Shown here one piece after another: positions 46,373 through 56,606 of a stretch of DNA of 64,000 nucleotides. The notes beneath the pieces are model-generated. The model was not told the DNA's origin and did no database searches. It saw only the letters and a list, made by a program, of their open reading frames with translations. Source of the DNA: Ahaetulla prasina. Its lineage: Eukaryota > Chordata > Lepidosauria > Squamata > Colubridae. The stretch is taken from the NCBI RefSeq assembly GCF_028640845.1, contig NC_080541.1:33123435-33187434 (forward strand), read 5' to 3'. Every line of letters starts with the position of its first letter. Within the stretch, counting starts at the first letter, position 1. A program made the translations under genes and the position numbers.

Positions 46373-46567
46373 CAGTAGTGAAATTCAAATTTTTTTACTA
46401 CCAGTTCTGTGGGCGTGGCTTGGTGGGCGTGGCAGGGGAAGGATATTTGAAAATCTCCATTCCCACCCTCTCTTGGACCAGCCAGAGGTGGTATTTGCCA
46501 GTTCTTTGAACTACTCAAAATTTCCAGTTCTCTAGAAACTGTCAGAACCTGCTGAATTTCACCCCTG
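46373..46567 (+). mobile_element. hAT-type MITE with perfect 8-bp TSD
   Basis: CAGTAGTGAAATTCAAA at the start, GCTGAATTTCACCCCTG at the end. CTCCAGAT flanks both sides (46365-46372, 46568-46575). Confidence 0.92.
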
Positions 46568-46575
46568 CTCCAGAT

Positions 46576-47199
46576 CGATCTCCTTATAGTGAAATGGCAA
46601 ATTGAAGTAAATGTCAACAGAAGTAAGATAACTTGCTTAACTTTGTGCTCTTTTTTCTCTCTCTCCTTTATTTTGATGTTAATTTAATTTTAAATCAAAT
46701 CAGTTTCTCTGCAACTATTTTATACTAACTGGCATTCTATGTCTGATCTAACACTCGATTCTTTGCTTTTAAAGGTGAACATTAAAAGGCAGCCTGGTCA
46801 TATTTACTGCTGAATCACTTTTGTAGTTCTACTGTCATCTGCCTTAAAAAGATCCTGTTCATGAAAGCTAACAGCTCTTTGAATGTTTATTTTACAAAAT
46901 CAAATTGCACTCTCAGAATGAAATCAGAATCAAGGCTGTGGCATCAGGAAAAATGGGTTTTCAACCTTTATCTTCCAGTAATGAGGTTCCAGTGAATATT
47001 AAAGCCTATACATCTACTAACAGGAAAATCTCACTGAAGAAAATACTAGACCTTTGGGAAAAAAATGTGTGGCCACTCACTACAGCACAACCAACACAAG
47101 CTACCATAAGGATAACACTTTTCATCAAAAACATGTCAGAAAGAGCCAACAGACTATTAAAACCACATCCATCACCATAGCACATAAACCAACTGAAGC
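46576..47199. other. No identified gene
   Basis: A 91-residue plus-strand frame at 46905-47180 has no known motif. It could be retroelement-derived given the Gypsy relic at 47899, but I see no support. Confidence 0.4.
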
Positions 47200-47207
47200 C
47201 CTCCAAA

Positions 47208-47441
47208 CAGTGATGAAATCCAAATTTTTTTATTACCGGTTCTGTGGGTGTGGCTTGGTGGGCATGGCAGGGGAAGGATACTGCAAAATCTCCATTCCCA
47301 CCCCACTCTGGGGCCAGCCAGAGGTGGTATTTGCCAGTTCTCTGAACTACTTAAAATTTCTACTACCGGTTCTCCGAACTGCTCAAAATTTCTGCTACCG
47401 GTTCTCCAGAACCTGTCAGAACCTGCTGGATTTCACCCCTC
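47208..47441 (+). mobile_element. hAT-type MITE with perfect TSD and internal duplication
   Basis: It starts CAGTGATGAAATCCAAA and ends GGATTTCACCCCTC. CCTCCAAA flanks both sides (47200-47207, 47442-47449). The block CTACCGGTTCTCCRRAAC is present twice in tandem (about 47361 and 47394). Confidence 0.9.
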
Positions 47442-47608
47442 CCTCCAAACGATTTTAAGTAAATCAAAAGACTCAGAAACTTAAGAAGACAAAACATGAA
47501 TCAACTAAAACAAAGTGTAAGGATCATAAAGCCTATGTAGAGGCAAAAGACTTCTTAGAAACCAGATGTGTGCATTTTAGGGTCTTTTTAGAAACCAAGT
47601 ATTATCAT

Positions 47609-47817
47609 ATCCCAAAGGTATGTTTTTTTTTTCCAAGAAAAAACTGGACTTTCTTTGTTTTTCCTTGAAAACGTTTTGCTTTTCATCCAAACTGAACTGA
47701 AGAAGCTTCTTGGATGACAGATGAAACATCTTCAAGGAAAAACAAAGAAAGTCCAGTTGCTTCTTGAAAAAAGCACCTTTGGGACAAAAATGACCAGGAT
47801 GAATGAGAATTCATAGA
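47609..47817 (+). mobile_element. Palindromic Penelope-like (hammerhead-type) element, copy B
   Basis: Arms of ~75 bases (AACTGGACTTTCTTTG and its complement CAAAGAAAGTCCAGTT) surround a short loop. The right end extends past the palindrome through TGACCAGGATGAATGAGAAT to TAGA. The flanks CAAGTATTATCAT (47596-47608) and CAAGTACTATCAT (47818-47830) match at 12 of 13. The right arm reads GGATGACAGATGAAACATC, a diverged hammerhead-like core. It lies in the opposite orientation to copies A and C. Confidence 0.65.
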
Positions 47818-47898
47818 CAAGTACTATCATACTCACATAGAGTGGTAAAAACTAATCAACTATACGGTTTTTTAAAGTATTGGAAGCTTTGTTTGTTG

Positions 47899-48090
47899 CA
47901 GAATTTGACCGCAAGCCTGTATTATCTATTGCTAAGAAAGCAAAGGTATATACAAAGAGTCATTTCCTAGCCTCAACTAAATGACTTAGCTATTGAATTA
48001 ATGCCAGGAAAAGATCAGGTACTAGCAAACACATTATCCAGAGTTTTGAAAGTATTGCCAGAGAAAATGCTGAGAAATTTGGTATTATCG
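47899..48090 (+). pseudogene. Ty3/Gypsy RNase H domain relic
   Basis: Two short frames carry the hallmark C-terminal RNase H sequences of Gypsy pol: EFDRKPVLSIAKKA (about 47900) and, after a deletion and frameshift, LAIELMPGKDQVLANTLSRV (about 47984-48045). The intervening segment normally rich in Arg/Leu is lost. No neighbouring integrase or RT was found. Confidence 0.68.
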
Positions 48091-49132
48091 ATTTCAGCTT
48101 GATAGAGAAAAGTTGCCTTGTGTCAGAAAAAATACAGAAATTTGGAGAAGCCACAACAAATGACTTCATTCATGCTGTAGTCAGTAATCAAGGTTATCAC
48201 TACAGCTAGTCAGGTCAATTTTCACTTTAAAATAAAGGTAGTCTTCATAATGGAACTGATCTCAGAGGCCTCGGATATATAGTACCTAAAATATTGCAAA
48301 AAGACAATGTTCAGATAATAGATACAAGGCATTCAGGCACTGTAAAATGTGAAAGAGAAAACAAAGATATTATCTTTGGTAGTATAATGTAGTCTGCAGT
48401 GTAATATGTAAAGAAATTCCTAGGCAATAGAAATTTAACCTTATGTGGATAAATTATTATTGTATTGAGTTAGGCAAGGTATAAAGTGGACGCTATAGTA
48501 TCATTACATATTCTGATTAAAAATGCTAACGCTAATTCAAACATTGTCTTTTCAGGCTCAGATTAGGGGCATAACTAGCACTCTGCTTGCTAAATACACA
48601 GTTGTTAAGGAATCATAACAGTTATAGCAATGGTACTTTTAGTCCTATACTGTAAGAACTGGGCACTGATAAAGAAAAAAGAAAGTAAGTAGATAAATGC
48701 CTTTGAATTGTGGATTTGAAGATGGTTACTATATATGTCATGGACTGTAAAAAGAATTAATTCTCAACCAAATTAAGGTTGGCTGTTCCCTTGTAGTAAT
48801 GTTTAGGAAGTAAAAATATGAGCATAAAATGTAAGCAGATAATGAATTGGAGAAAAAAAATGATGTTTGGCAAGATTTAAAAGAAAGAGAAGGTAACAGA
48901 AAGAGAAGGATGAGGATTCAAGTGGAATGTTCTTGGAAATGTTATGAGGCGTTATTGAATACAGATCAGGATTTAACCCTGTAGAATCTAAATAGCTAAC
49001 CCCAGCATTTAGAAGATCAAATCAATCTTGCATTATTTAAATTCAGTTGGCTTTCAATGTATCACATTAATCCCATGTTATCTACAATCAAACGTCTCTG
49101 CAAATGAAGATTACATACCCTAGCAAACCAGA
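48091..49132. other. No recognisable feature
   Basis: Unique AT-rich sequence, possibly further decayed Gypsy material near its start. Confidence 0.4.
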
Positions 49133-49134
49133 TA

Positions 49135-49516
49135 CAGGTAATCCTTGAGTTACAGCCACAATTGAGCCCAAAATTTATGTTGCTAAGTGAAACATTTGTT
49201 TTGCCCCATTTTACGATTTTTCTTGCCAAAGTTGTTAAGTGAATTGTTGCATTTGTTGAGTTAGTTACATGGTTGTTAAGTGAATTTGGATTCCCCATTG
49301 ACTTTGCTGATCAGAAGGTCGCAAAATCTGATCACGTGACCCCAGGACAGTGCAACCATCATAAATACGAACTAGTTGCCAAGCATCTGAATTTTGATCA
49401 TGTGACCATTGGGACTGCAACTGTCATAAGCGTGAAAAATGGTCATAAGTCACTTTTTTCAGAAATGTAACTATGAATGGTCACTAAATGAACTGTTGTA
49501 AATCGAGGACTACCTG
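49135..49516. mobile_element. Tc1/mariner-type MITE, complete
   Basis: CAGGTAATCCTTGAGTTAC at the left and AAATCGAGGACTACCTG at the right are inverted ends. TA flanks both sides (49133-49134, 49517-49518). The interior has GATCACGTGACCCCAGGAC and GATCATGTGACCATTGGGAC. It is 382 bases long and non-coding. Confidence 0.9.
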
Positions 49517-49566
49517 TACTAATCTGGGAACAGATCTGTACATACCAATGTTAAATATTAGTGTAT

Positions 49567-50434
49567 TGTTCTGACCTAGACTCCCTTAACAAGCAGGAGG
49601 CAGGAATTACTGATAAAACCTCTTTTATTTACACGACTGTGAATTATGTTCATTCAGCCAGCAAGGTTTGTCCAAACAGTTTTGCAAAGGAATATTTCTC
49701 AACACATCTTATCTCATTTGGCAAGCTGCCACATAACTTTTTTCCAACCGCAATACAAGGCAAAACTTGGAACAGAGTCTCTCAGAGCCACGGAATGAAT
49801 GAATGGTTTCCTGAAAAATTGTTTCCTGCAAAAGCCCACCCCCTGTTTTATTTCCTATGGAAGGGCCCACTCCCTCTTTTATTTCCTCTTTTATTTCCTA
49901 TGGGAGGGGCCAATCACCTCCAAGGTGTGGCTTTAGTACCAAAGGTCCGGAATAGCTCAGGCTGTTAGAGCCTGTTATTAGAACACAGTAGCCTGCAATT
50001 ACTGCAGGTTCAAGCCCGGCCCAAGGTTGACTCAGCCTTCCATCCTTTATAAGGTAGGTAAAATGAGGACCCAGATTGTTGGGGGGGCAATAAGTTGACT
50101 TTGTAAAAATATACAAATAGAATGAGACTATTGCCTTATACACTGTAAGCCGCCCTGAGTCTTCGGAGAAGGGTGGGATATAAATGTAAAAAAAAAAAAA
50201 AAGTTGACCCTGCTTTCTGAGTTGTTCTTGTCTTCCGACAGCTCTACGCATGCGCACATTGGGAACGGCTCCAGCTGTTCCTCTGCCTCGCTGCTGTCTA
50301 ACTCCCTCTCTGCCTCTGACACAGAGCCCTCATCCAAGCTTTCTCCAACTTCCAGGACTGGCCCACTTTCCTCCCCAACCTCCTCATTGTCCGATTCTGT
50401 TGCCAGCTCTGCTGGCCACCGGCGGGCCACAACA
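49567..50434 (-). mobile_element. Solo LTR with 5-bp TSD, containing a SINE
   Basis: On the minus strand it starts TGTTGTGGCCCGCC (at 50434) and ends GTCAGAACA (at 49567). TGTAT flanks both sides (49562-49566 and 50435-50439). The AATAAA signal lies at 49625-49630 (minus strand) near the LTR end. A SINE at 49944-50202 splits it, leaving about 609 bases of LTR. The start resembles that of the 33958 LTR, but most of the sequence differs. The Glu/Ser-rich 138-residue frame on the minus strand is part of the LTR. Confidence 0.85.
49944..50202 (+). mobile_element. tRNA-derived SINE with L2-like tail, nested in an LTR
   Basis: AATAGCTCAGGCTGTTAGAG (A-box region), GGTTCAAGCCC (B box), CCCAAGGTTGACTCAGCC and GAGGACCCAGATTGTTGGGG. 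The tail is GCCGCCCTGAGTCTTCGGAG with GGATATAAATG and poly-A. Confidence 0.9.
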
Positions 50435-50439
50435 TGTAT

Positions 50440-51536
50440 TGCCTTTGGTGAAGAAGCAGTATCTAGGTGGTGGAAATTGTATCTCTTATAAAACCAGAAA
50501 CTTGGCTTCCATCCAGATGTAGTGAATTGACTCATCGTGTACATGTCATCTTGAATGCAGATAAATATATAGTATGTAAAGACCTTAAAAGAATATAGTG
50601 AGATGAAGTTGTGTTGTCAGGGTGGAACAGTGTCTATAAGAAGTTCTGTAGAAAATTAAGTTGAAAGAGCTGCCCTTGTTGTAATACCCATCAAATGATT
50701 AAGAAAATGGTGCAGATATAATCTCTTTCCTTTACACCATTCCTTGAAAGCTTTTCCACTACATTGTTTTCACGTTCCTTTTGAATTAATGATGAGTCCA
50801 TTTGTCACTCCACTTATTCTATTCTTCATTCATGTTGATATTTTTCCAAAAACAATAAAATTAACATAAAAACAGCATCTTTTTTTTTTTACATTGGCAT
50901 ACTGCCTTCGTATCTATAGCCCTCCAAAATACCACATTGAGCATAAAGGTTTGTGAAGCTCCAGGGTAAAGAAAATTGAAGAGAATCTGGAATAAATTGG
51001 CCTGGATTAACTCAGTTGAATCTAATATACGTTACATCCCTAAGGCACCTCTTTTAGCTGCTCTAAAGCAGCTTCCTATGTTTCAAATGAAAGACCATGC
51101 AATCCACTTAGAGTTTGTAAAAGTAGGGTACAAAGCTTGTAAATAATTAAGGCAATAAGTAACTACGTTTGCCCATGTAAAATAAAAAAATTACTGAATT
51201 TTATAAGGTCATACCATGTGAAATTTTAGAAATTTAGTTAAGAACCATCAATCATAAACAACATTTTTATATAATGTTTCCAAAACTCTGCTCTCATTAG
51301 CCAAAGTTGAAAATTATATAACATTTATAAGGACCTCTTAAAAACAGGCCCAATCTTTTCCAGTAAAGGATTTTCAGATTGTTACTTTCAAAGTTAATAT
51401 AAGTAGGCATACTTCATCTTCTCATTGCTAACCATAATGGCTGCCTTTTGTAGGAAAGGAAACCAGTTTGCCAATTTTCTTGCCAGTGGAAAATATACTT
51501 CCTTCTCTAATTAATATCTCTACAAAACTGTTTTCC
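50440..51536. other. No recognisable feature
   Basis: Unique AT-rich DNA. Confidence 0.5.
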
Positions 51537-51542
51537 AGAATC

Positions 51543-52249
51543 AGATTGGAATGTGAATTGGAAGAGTAGAATTATGAGAACTTTATCTATAAGGATTAAA
51601 GAGCACAATTATAAAGTTGTTTGGAAATGGTATTTGACTCCAGTAAGATTGTCACAAATGGATAAAAAAACTAGTAAAAAATGTTGGAGATGTGAGATGG
51701 AATTGGGGACTTATGAACATATGTGGTATAATTGTGATAAGGTTAAAAAGTTTTGGCAACAATTGGAGAAAATGATATTTGAAATGATGGGGAAAGTAAT
51801 AACATTGAGAGTGGAAACTATATTATTGTTGGTAATTAAGGAAATAGAATTAACAAAATATGAAAAGAATTGATTAGAATTATGATTATAATAGGTAGAA
51901 TTATAATAGCTAGATATTGGAAACTAGATGTGATTTTTAGAATAGAAGAGTGGAATTCTGAAATGTGGAAATTAGCTTTAAATGATAAAATGACATGTGA
52001 TATTAAAATTAGAAGTGGTGTGTATAAAGAAGATATTTTCTGGAAGACTTGGAAACCATTTGTGGACTTTGCGCTTGGAACATTGGACGCTTCAGTACCT
52101 GTACCTCGAGAACGTGGATTTTGGCAATCATGAGGATATATCCGAAGACCCAAATCTTCCTTTTATGTATAGCACAAGGGTGTAATAATGTATTTTTTTT
52201 GTTTGTTTGTTGTAAAAAAAGTAATAATAATAATAAAAAAAAAAAAAAA
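51543..52249 (+). pseudogene. L1 LINE 3' fragment, near-identical to 28187-28880
   Basis: It encodes the ORF2 C-terminus: MRTLSIRIKEHNYKVVWKWY, the cysteine-rich KCWRCEMELGTYEHMWYNC and LALNDKMTCDIKIRSG, ending VPRERGFWQS, then 3' UTR and poly-A. It differs from the full-length L1 at only a few positions, mostly indels in homopolymers. It keeps the Cys-knuckle frame that the other copy lost, yet shares its frameshift near 51868. AGAATC before 51543 and after the poly-A is a possible short TSD. Confidence 0.92.
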
Positions 52250-52289
52250 GAATCTATTTTGATATCTGGAGTGTTGTTTTGATTCTGTC

Positions 52290-52723
52290 CAGTGGTGGGC
52301 TGCTGGGGGTTCTCAGAGGTTCAGGAGAACCTCTAGCTAAGATTCTGTGCAGTTCTGAGAAGCCCCAAATCCCACTCCTGGATGTCCCCACCCCAACCAC
52401 CCCACCCATCCCAGGAATCCCCACATGGCCCGCTTTGGATGCAGGCAAGTGCAGGGCCTGCACGGAGGCTCAGGGAAGGTGAAAAACGGGCCTACCGGAA
52501 GTCCAGGAAGGCAGGAAACGGGCCCGTTTCCGGTCTCCAGAGGTCCTCCGGAGCCTGGGGAGGCCATTTTTACTGTCCCAGAGGCTTGAGGAAAGGGAGG
52601 GCAAAAACACTTCCCCTTCCCCCGCCATGGGGAAGGAGTCAACTAGGACACGCCCACCATGGCCACACCCACCCAGCAACCAGGCAAAGAACCCCTTGCT
52701 AAAAATTTTGAAGCCCACCCCTG
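52290..52723. mobile_element. hAT-type MITE, long version, perfect TSD
   Basis: CAGTGGTGGGCTGCTGG at the left, TTTTGAAGCCCACCCCTG at the right. ATTCTGTC flanks both sides (52282-52289, 52724-52731). The right end has the CATGGTGGGCGTGTCC section (in complement) shared with the short family members. The GC-rich centre, with GGAAACGGGCCCGTTTCC (palindrome, about 52515), is absent from them. Frames of 100 residues on both strands are compositional. Confidence 0.92.
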
Positions 52724-52731
52724 ATTCTGTC

Positions 52732-53384
52732 TACATAAGATAATTGTCTTAGCTTAATAATTAAGTCTTGGCTGAACTACACGCAATACAGTGGTGTGTT
52801 TAAATTCTATATATACAATTTTAACAATCCACAATTAAAAATATTTAATAAAGATCTTATGTGAGACTATAAGATCTTATCCCTTGAGACATTTCCTCTC
52901 AGTCCTGAAAATAAGGATATCTAGAATAGGTTGCTGAACACTCTAGCACTTTTTTCAGGCAGCTACAATGGAGATCAACATCCTTTAAATATTCCAGAAG
53001 GATAAGATTTCAAAAATGACCTAGTCCCAGTTTTCAGACCATCAGCCTTGAAGAGGAAAATAAATGTAACGAAGTAAAATAGAGAGAAGAAAAATGGGCA
53101 CATCTTAATAATCCTCACATATATAGTCATCACCTGAGAAATAACAGATAATTTAAAGATACAGAAAAATTAATGCTGAGATTAATTTTATACAATGAAA
53201 TAAGAGGAGAGAAAGACAGGAAAGTCCATTGAATATACAATTTAAAATAAACCCACACAGTAAGATACATTGGAGTCAAATAATTGAGCTAGAGCACTTC
53301 TACAAGAAAATTCTACACCAGTTTTGAAACAGTTTGAGACCTCCATGTTCTCATGACACTGGAAATTTGATTCATTTCTAGACC
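52732..53384. other. No recognisable feature
   Basis: Unique AT-rich DNA. Confidence 0.5.
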
Positions 53385-53392
53385 TGCTAAAG

Positions 53393-53588
53393 CAGGGGTC
53401 TCCAACCTTTCAGACCTCAGGCACCACTAAATTCATAATTTTAAATCCCGAGGACCACGAATGTGAATTTTTTAAAAAGATAAATAGTATTTAGTGCAAT
53501 ATAAAAAATGCAAATAATTTTTCTGCGGACCACCAAAATTTTGTTGTGGACCACCAGTGGTCCACGGACCACTGGTTGGTGACCACTG
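53393..53588. mobile_element. hAT-type MITE, CAGGGGTCTCCAACC family
   Basis: The left end is CAGGGGTCTCCAACCTTTC and the right end GTTGGTGACCACTG. The flanks TGCTAAAG (53385-53392) and CGCTAAAG (53589-53596) match at 7 of 8. A short palindrome, ACCACCAGTGGTCC, lies near the right end. Confidence 0.87.
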
Positions 53589-53764
53589 CGCTAAAGAATA
53601 GATCATTTTATTTTATTATTTAACAAACTTATATAATCCCTCACCTACTAGATGGAATTTTGGGTATCAAATTGAATAAGTACACTAAAAATAAAAAAAC
53701 CGCCTTTAAAATAATAAACATTAAAGTCCCAATAAAATTCACATTCATCAATCAAATATTTTTA

Positions 53765-53930
53765 CCAGCCCCATCAGCTTGCTGACCAGCTCAGCTTCAG
53801 AATGCTCTTCAAGGGCAGCCCCATGTACAAAACACTACTATAGTCCAACTGGAAAGTAACTATGAGCCCCAATCTAGGAAGGAACACAACTGATGTATAA
53901 GATGTATTGAAACTGCTGGAAAGGATTTTC
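53765..53930 (-). pseudogene. L2-clade LINE fragment, short
   Basis: The minus strand reads FQLDYSSVLYMGLPLKSILK, matching SRLDYCNALYMGLPLKSTRR of the copy at 13122. Similarity fades beyond about 53930. Confidence 0.65.
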
Positions 53931-54312
53931 ATTTGGTTTTCCTTTTGAGACCCACTAGCACTAATATCCACTAGAGAGCACTTGTGCTTCACCCCTTCAC
54001 TTAGGTCCTCTAAAGGTAATGCCAGCTTGATGGCTTGTTGGCTCCCTCTTAGTAAAGACAGACCACAGAAGAAGGAGAAGTGAATTGACATATGTTTTGA
54101 CAATTGTCCTCTTCTCATAGCAACAGACAACCTGGTATGGAAAGCATAGTATTCATTTGTTCTTTCTCTTCTTTTTTTCTTTCTCTTTGTCAAGTGGATA
54201 TGAGGAGTTTTTTTTTTTAATTGCAGCAGAATTTGTGACAGTAATTTTCCACTCTTGGTCTTAGTGTTGCAAGAGTACAAGTCAGGACTGTCAATGATTG
54301 CCCCTAAAGTAC
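53931..54312. other. No recognisable feature
   Basis: Unique DNA; may include decayed L2 upstream sequence. Confidence 0.4.
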
Positions 54313-54325
54313 TAGATCCACTTGA

Positions 54326-54525
54326 TGTCTATGGAGGTTCTCAATGATCCAGTTCAAGGTTGTCCCAAAGGTGCTTTTTTTCAAGAGGCAACTGAACTTT
54401 TTTGTTTTTCTTTGAAGATGTTTCGCTTCTTGACCAAGAAGCTTCTTCAGCTCTGATGAGAAGCGAAACGTCTTCAAAGAAAAACAAGAAAGTTCAATTG
54501 CCTCTTGAAAAAAGCACTTTGGGGA
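54326..54525 (-). mobile_element. Palindromic Penelope-like (hammerhead-type) element, copy C
   Basis: The 200-base element begins TGTCTATGGAGGTTCTCAAT and has two ~75-base arms in inverted orientation. TAGATCCACTTGA flanks it exactly on both sides (54313-54325, 54526-54538), a perfect 13-base TSD. The far end stops at TTTGGGGA, the same point where copy A stops, so that is the natural end of the unit. Confidence 0.72.
54445..54480 (+). ncRNA. Hammerhead-ribozyme-like core (candidate)
   Basis: CTGATGA (54453-54459), a minimal stem II GAAGC, GAAA (54465-54468), then CGTC (54469-54472) reproduce the order of the conserved hammerhead nucleotides. Stem III would be only AC/GT, the reduced form described for Penelope-associated hammerheads thought to work as dimers. 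The other copies have GGATGA in place of CTGATGA, which weakens the case. Self-cleavage is not shown. Confidence 0.38.
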
Positions 54526-54745
54526 TAGATCCACTTGAATTGACCAGCTTGGATTGCTGAAACACTTCTTTCAAGATATTACTGCTCAAAACAAACGCAT
54601 AGACTGATCAATTTTTTTATGCAGAGGTTCTAACTTGGGTATTATTTCCTCTCATGGCGAGAGAAATGTGATACTAGAAGAAGTCACCCTTATTATCTAG
54701 GACTTAACATTCATTTTTAGGCTGAAAATAACCTAAATTCAATTA

Positions 54746-55006
54746 TTTTTTTTGTTTACATTTATATCCCGCCCTTCTCCGAAGACTCAGGGCAGCTTAC
54801 AGTGTGTAAGGCAATAGTCTCATTCTATTTGTATATTTACAAAGTCAACTTATTGCCCCCCCAACAATCTGGGTCCTCATTTTACCTACCTTATAAAGGA
54901 TGGAAGGCTGAGTCAACCTTAGACCTGGTGGGGCTTGAACCTGCAGTAATTGCAGGCAGCTGTGTTTAATAACAGGCTTCTTACAGCCTGAGCCACACCG
55001 CGGCCC
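54746..55006 (-). mobile_element. tRNA-derived SINE with L2-like tail
   Basis: On the minus strand: GGGCCGCGGTGTGGCTCAGG, the B box GGTTCAAGCCC, GTTGACTCAGCC, GAGGACCCAGATTGTTGGGG and the tail CTGCCCTGAGTCTTCGGAG. It is the most complete copy of the family also found at 15661 and 49944, and it shows the intact 5' start. Confidence 0.9.
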
Positions 55007-56307
55007 TATGAATTTAACATCATCCGCATTATCTCTCATTTGTCTTTAAAAAAAAGTTTGTTGCAGAAATAGGATCAAAGCTCCCTGAGAATTCTGAAAT
55101 CTTCCAGCTTATCTGAAGGATGCTAAGGTGGAAAAGATGACATCATTCAAAGCAGCCAAGTCAAGAAAAACTCTCTGAGAATTTATGTGAAGAAGCACTT
55201 AGTAGTACTTTAACTGTGGTTTTAATAGTTTCGACTTCAAAAAGTGCGCATGGATTTTAGGAAGCGGAGCATGAAGTGAATCTATTGTACTTTCCCAAGG
55301 TTTTTGTAGAACGTAAGATGCCAGTAATGAATCCAGTCATTTAGTGTATTGAGTGGAACAGGCGGCCTTAGTCCTACTGCAATGGTTGTACAAACGACTA
55401 GGAACTTTATTTGGCAAAATCCTGGTGATTTGTATATCCATATTTTAGCCTGCAATTATACAACAGATGAAAGATACAACAAGTTGTTTAAGTCATTGGG
55501 GTGGATTAATAGCCAGTGAAAATATTATTCTCTGGAAATTCCAGGCAACAATTTAAGGGCAAGGCAGGAATGTATGTTATGAATGACAAGTGCTGATTCA
55601 CTATACTCCCACCACCATGGTTCTTGGGTATGAGTATTGTAAAAATGTGATTAAAAGAATAATGCATGCTGCTTTCTCATTACTGTGATCTTGGGCCATA
55701 ATGAGCATGTGGTGGCCAATAAAAATTGCATCAAACGAGAATACTTCCCCAATGGAAAAGTTGGTTTTTCTCCATGCCTCACATTTCAACAAACCTGTAG
55801 GAATAGTTGCTAATACTTGGCAAGGAGGGCAAAATTAAACTACCAGTAAGACAATCCTAGTGATTTAAGGCAGGGATGAGGAATTTGGGTGGTTGGGGGT
55901 TAAAATGAGGGCTCTGGTTTTTTGTGAAAGGACATTATTCTTCTCACCTCCTCTCTGAGACTTCACAACCTTATTGATCAGATGTTGATCAGAAATAGTG
56001 CAGGTAGTCTTGTCTTTAAAAATTGTTTGTCTGGCAGATCTAAAGAAATGGAGCCTTGCTGAAAGAACAACCAGTGTGGAGAAACTGCTCCGCAGATAGA
56101 TTTTCTCTGAAAAGTTTCTCTTTTTTTAAAACTAAGAACTAGTAGTGAGGAAGAGGCACCAAACAATATCTGAATTACAATTTCCAGACAGGGAAAGTCT
56201 CCACTTCACAAAATAGCACTTCTTCACATCATCCTTTCTACAAAGGTGGGAGTGGGAAAAACAGTTCTTGATCTGGATAGTTTTTCAACCCTGAATTCAC
56301 CAGGATT
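55007..56307. other. No recognisable feature
   Basis: Unique AT-rich DNA. Confidence 0.5.
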
Positions 56308-56315
56308 GTATAAAG

Positions 56316-56451
56316 CAGTTATTTCTCAAATTTGGTGGCCTTAGGATATGTGGCCTTCAACTCCCAGAATTCCCCAGCCAGCAATGCTGGCTGGGGAATT
56401 CTAGGAGCTGAAGTCTACAAATCTTAAAGCCACCAAGCTTGATAAACACTG
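56316..56451. mobile_element. hAT-type palindromic MITE, perfect TSD
   Basis: The centre is AATTCCCCAGCCAGCA/TGCTGGCTGGGGAATT, a nearly perfect palindrome. The ends are CAGTTATTTCTCAAA and TTGATAAACACTG. GTATAAAG flanks both sides exactly (56308-56315, 56452-56459). Confidence 0.92.
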
Positions 56452-56606
56452 GTATAAAGCATTTTTAAAAGTTTATTTGCAGATTGCTTTAATCTGAGCA
56501 TTTACTTCCTTTTGGATTGCCAGCAATAAAACAGATGTTCAACCACATACATGTGCGGATAGGTGTGTTAATACACTGAGAATATGTGTTTGCTTGTACT
56601 AATGTT

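Noticed and set aside
50128..50544. Acidic 138-residue minus-strand frame
   Set aside because: Its coding-like part is LTR sequence and it runs into poly-A of a SINE.
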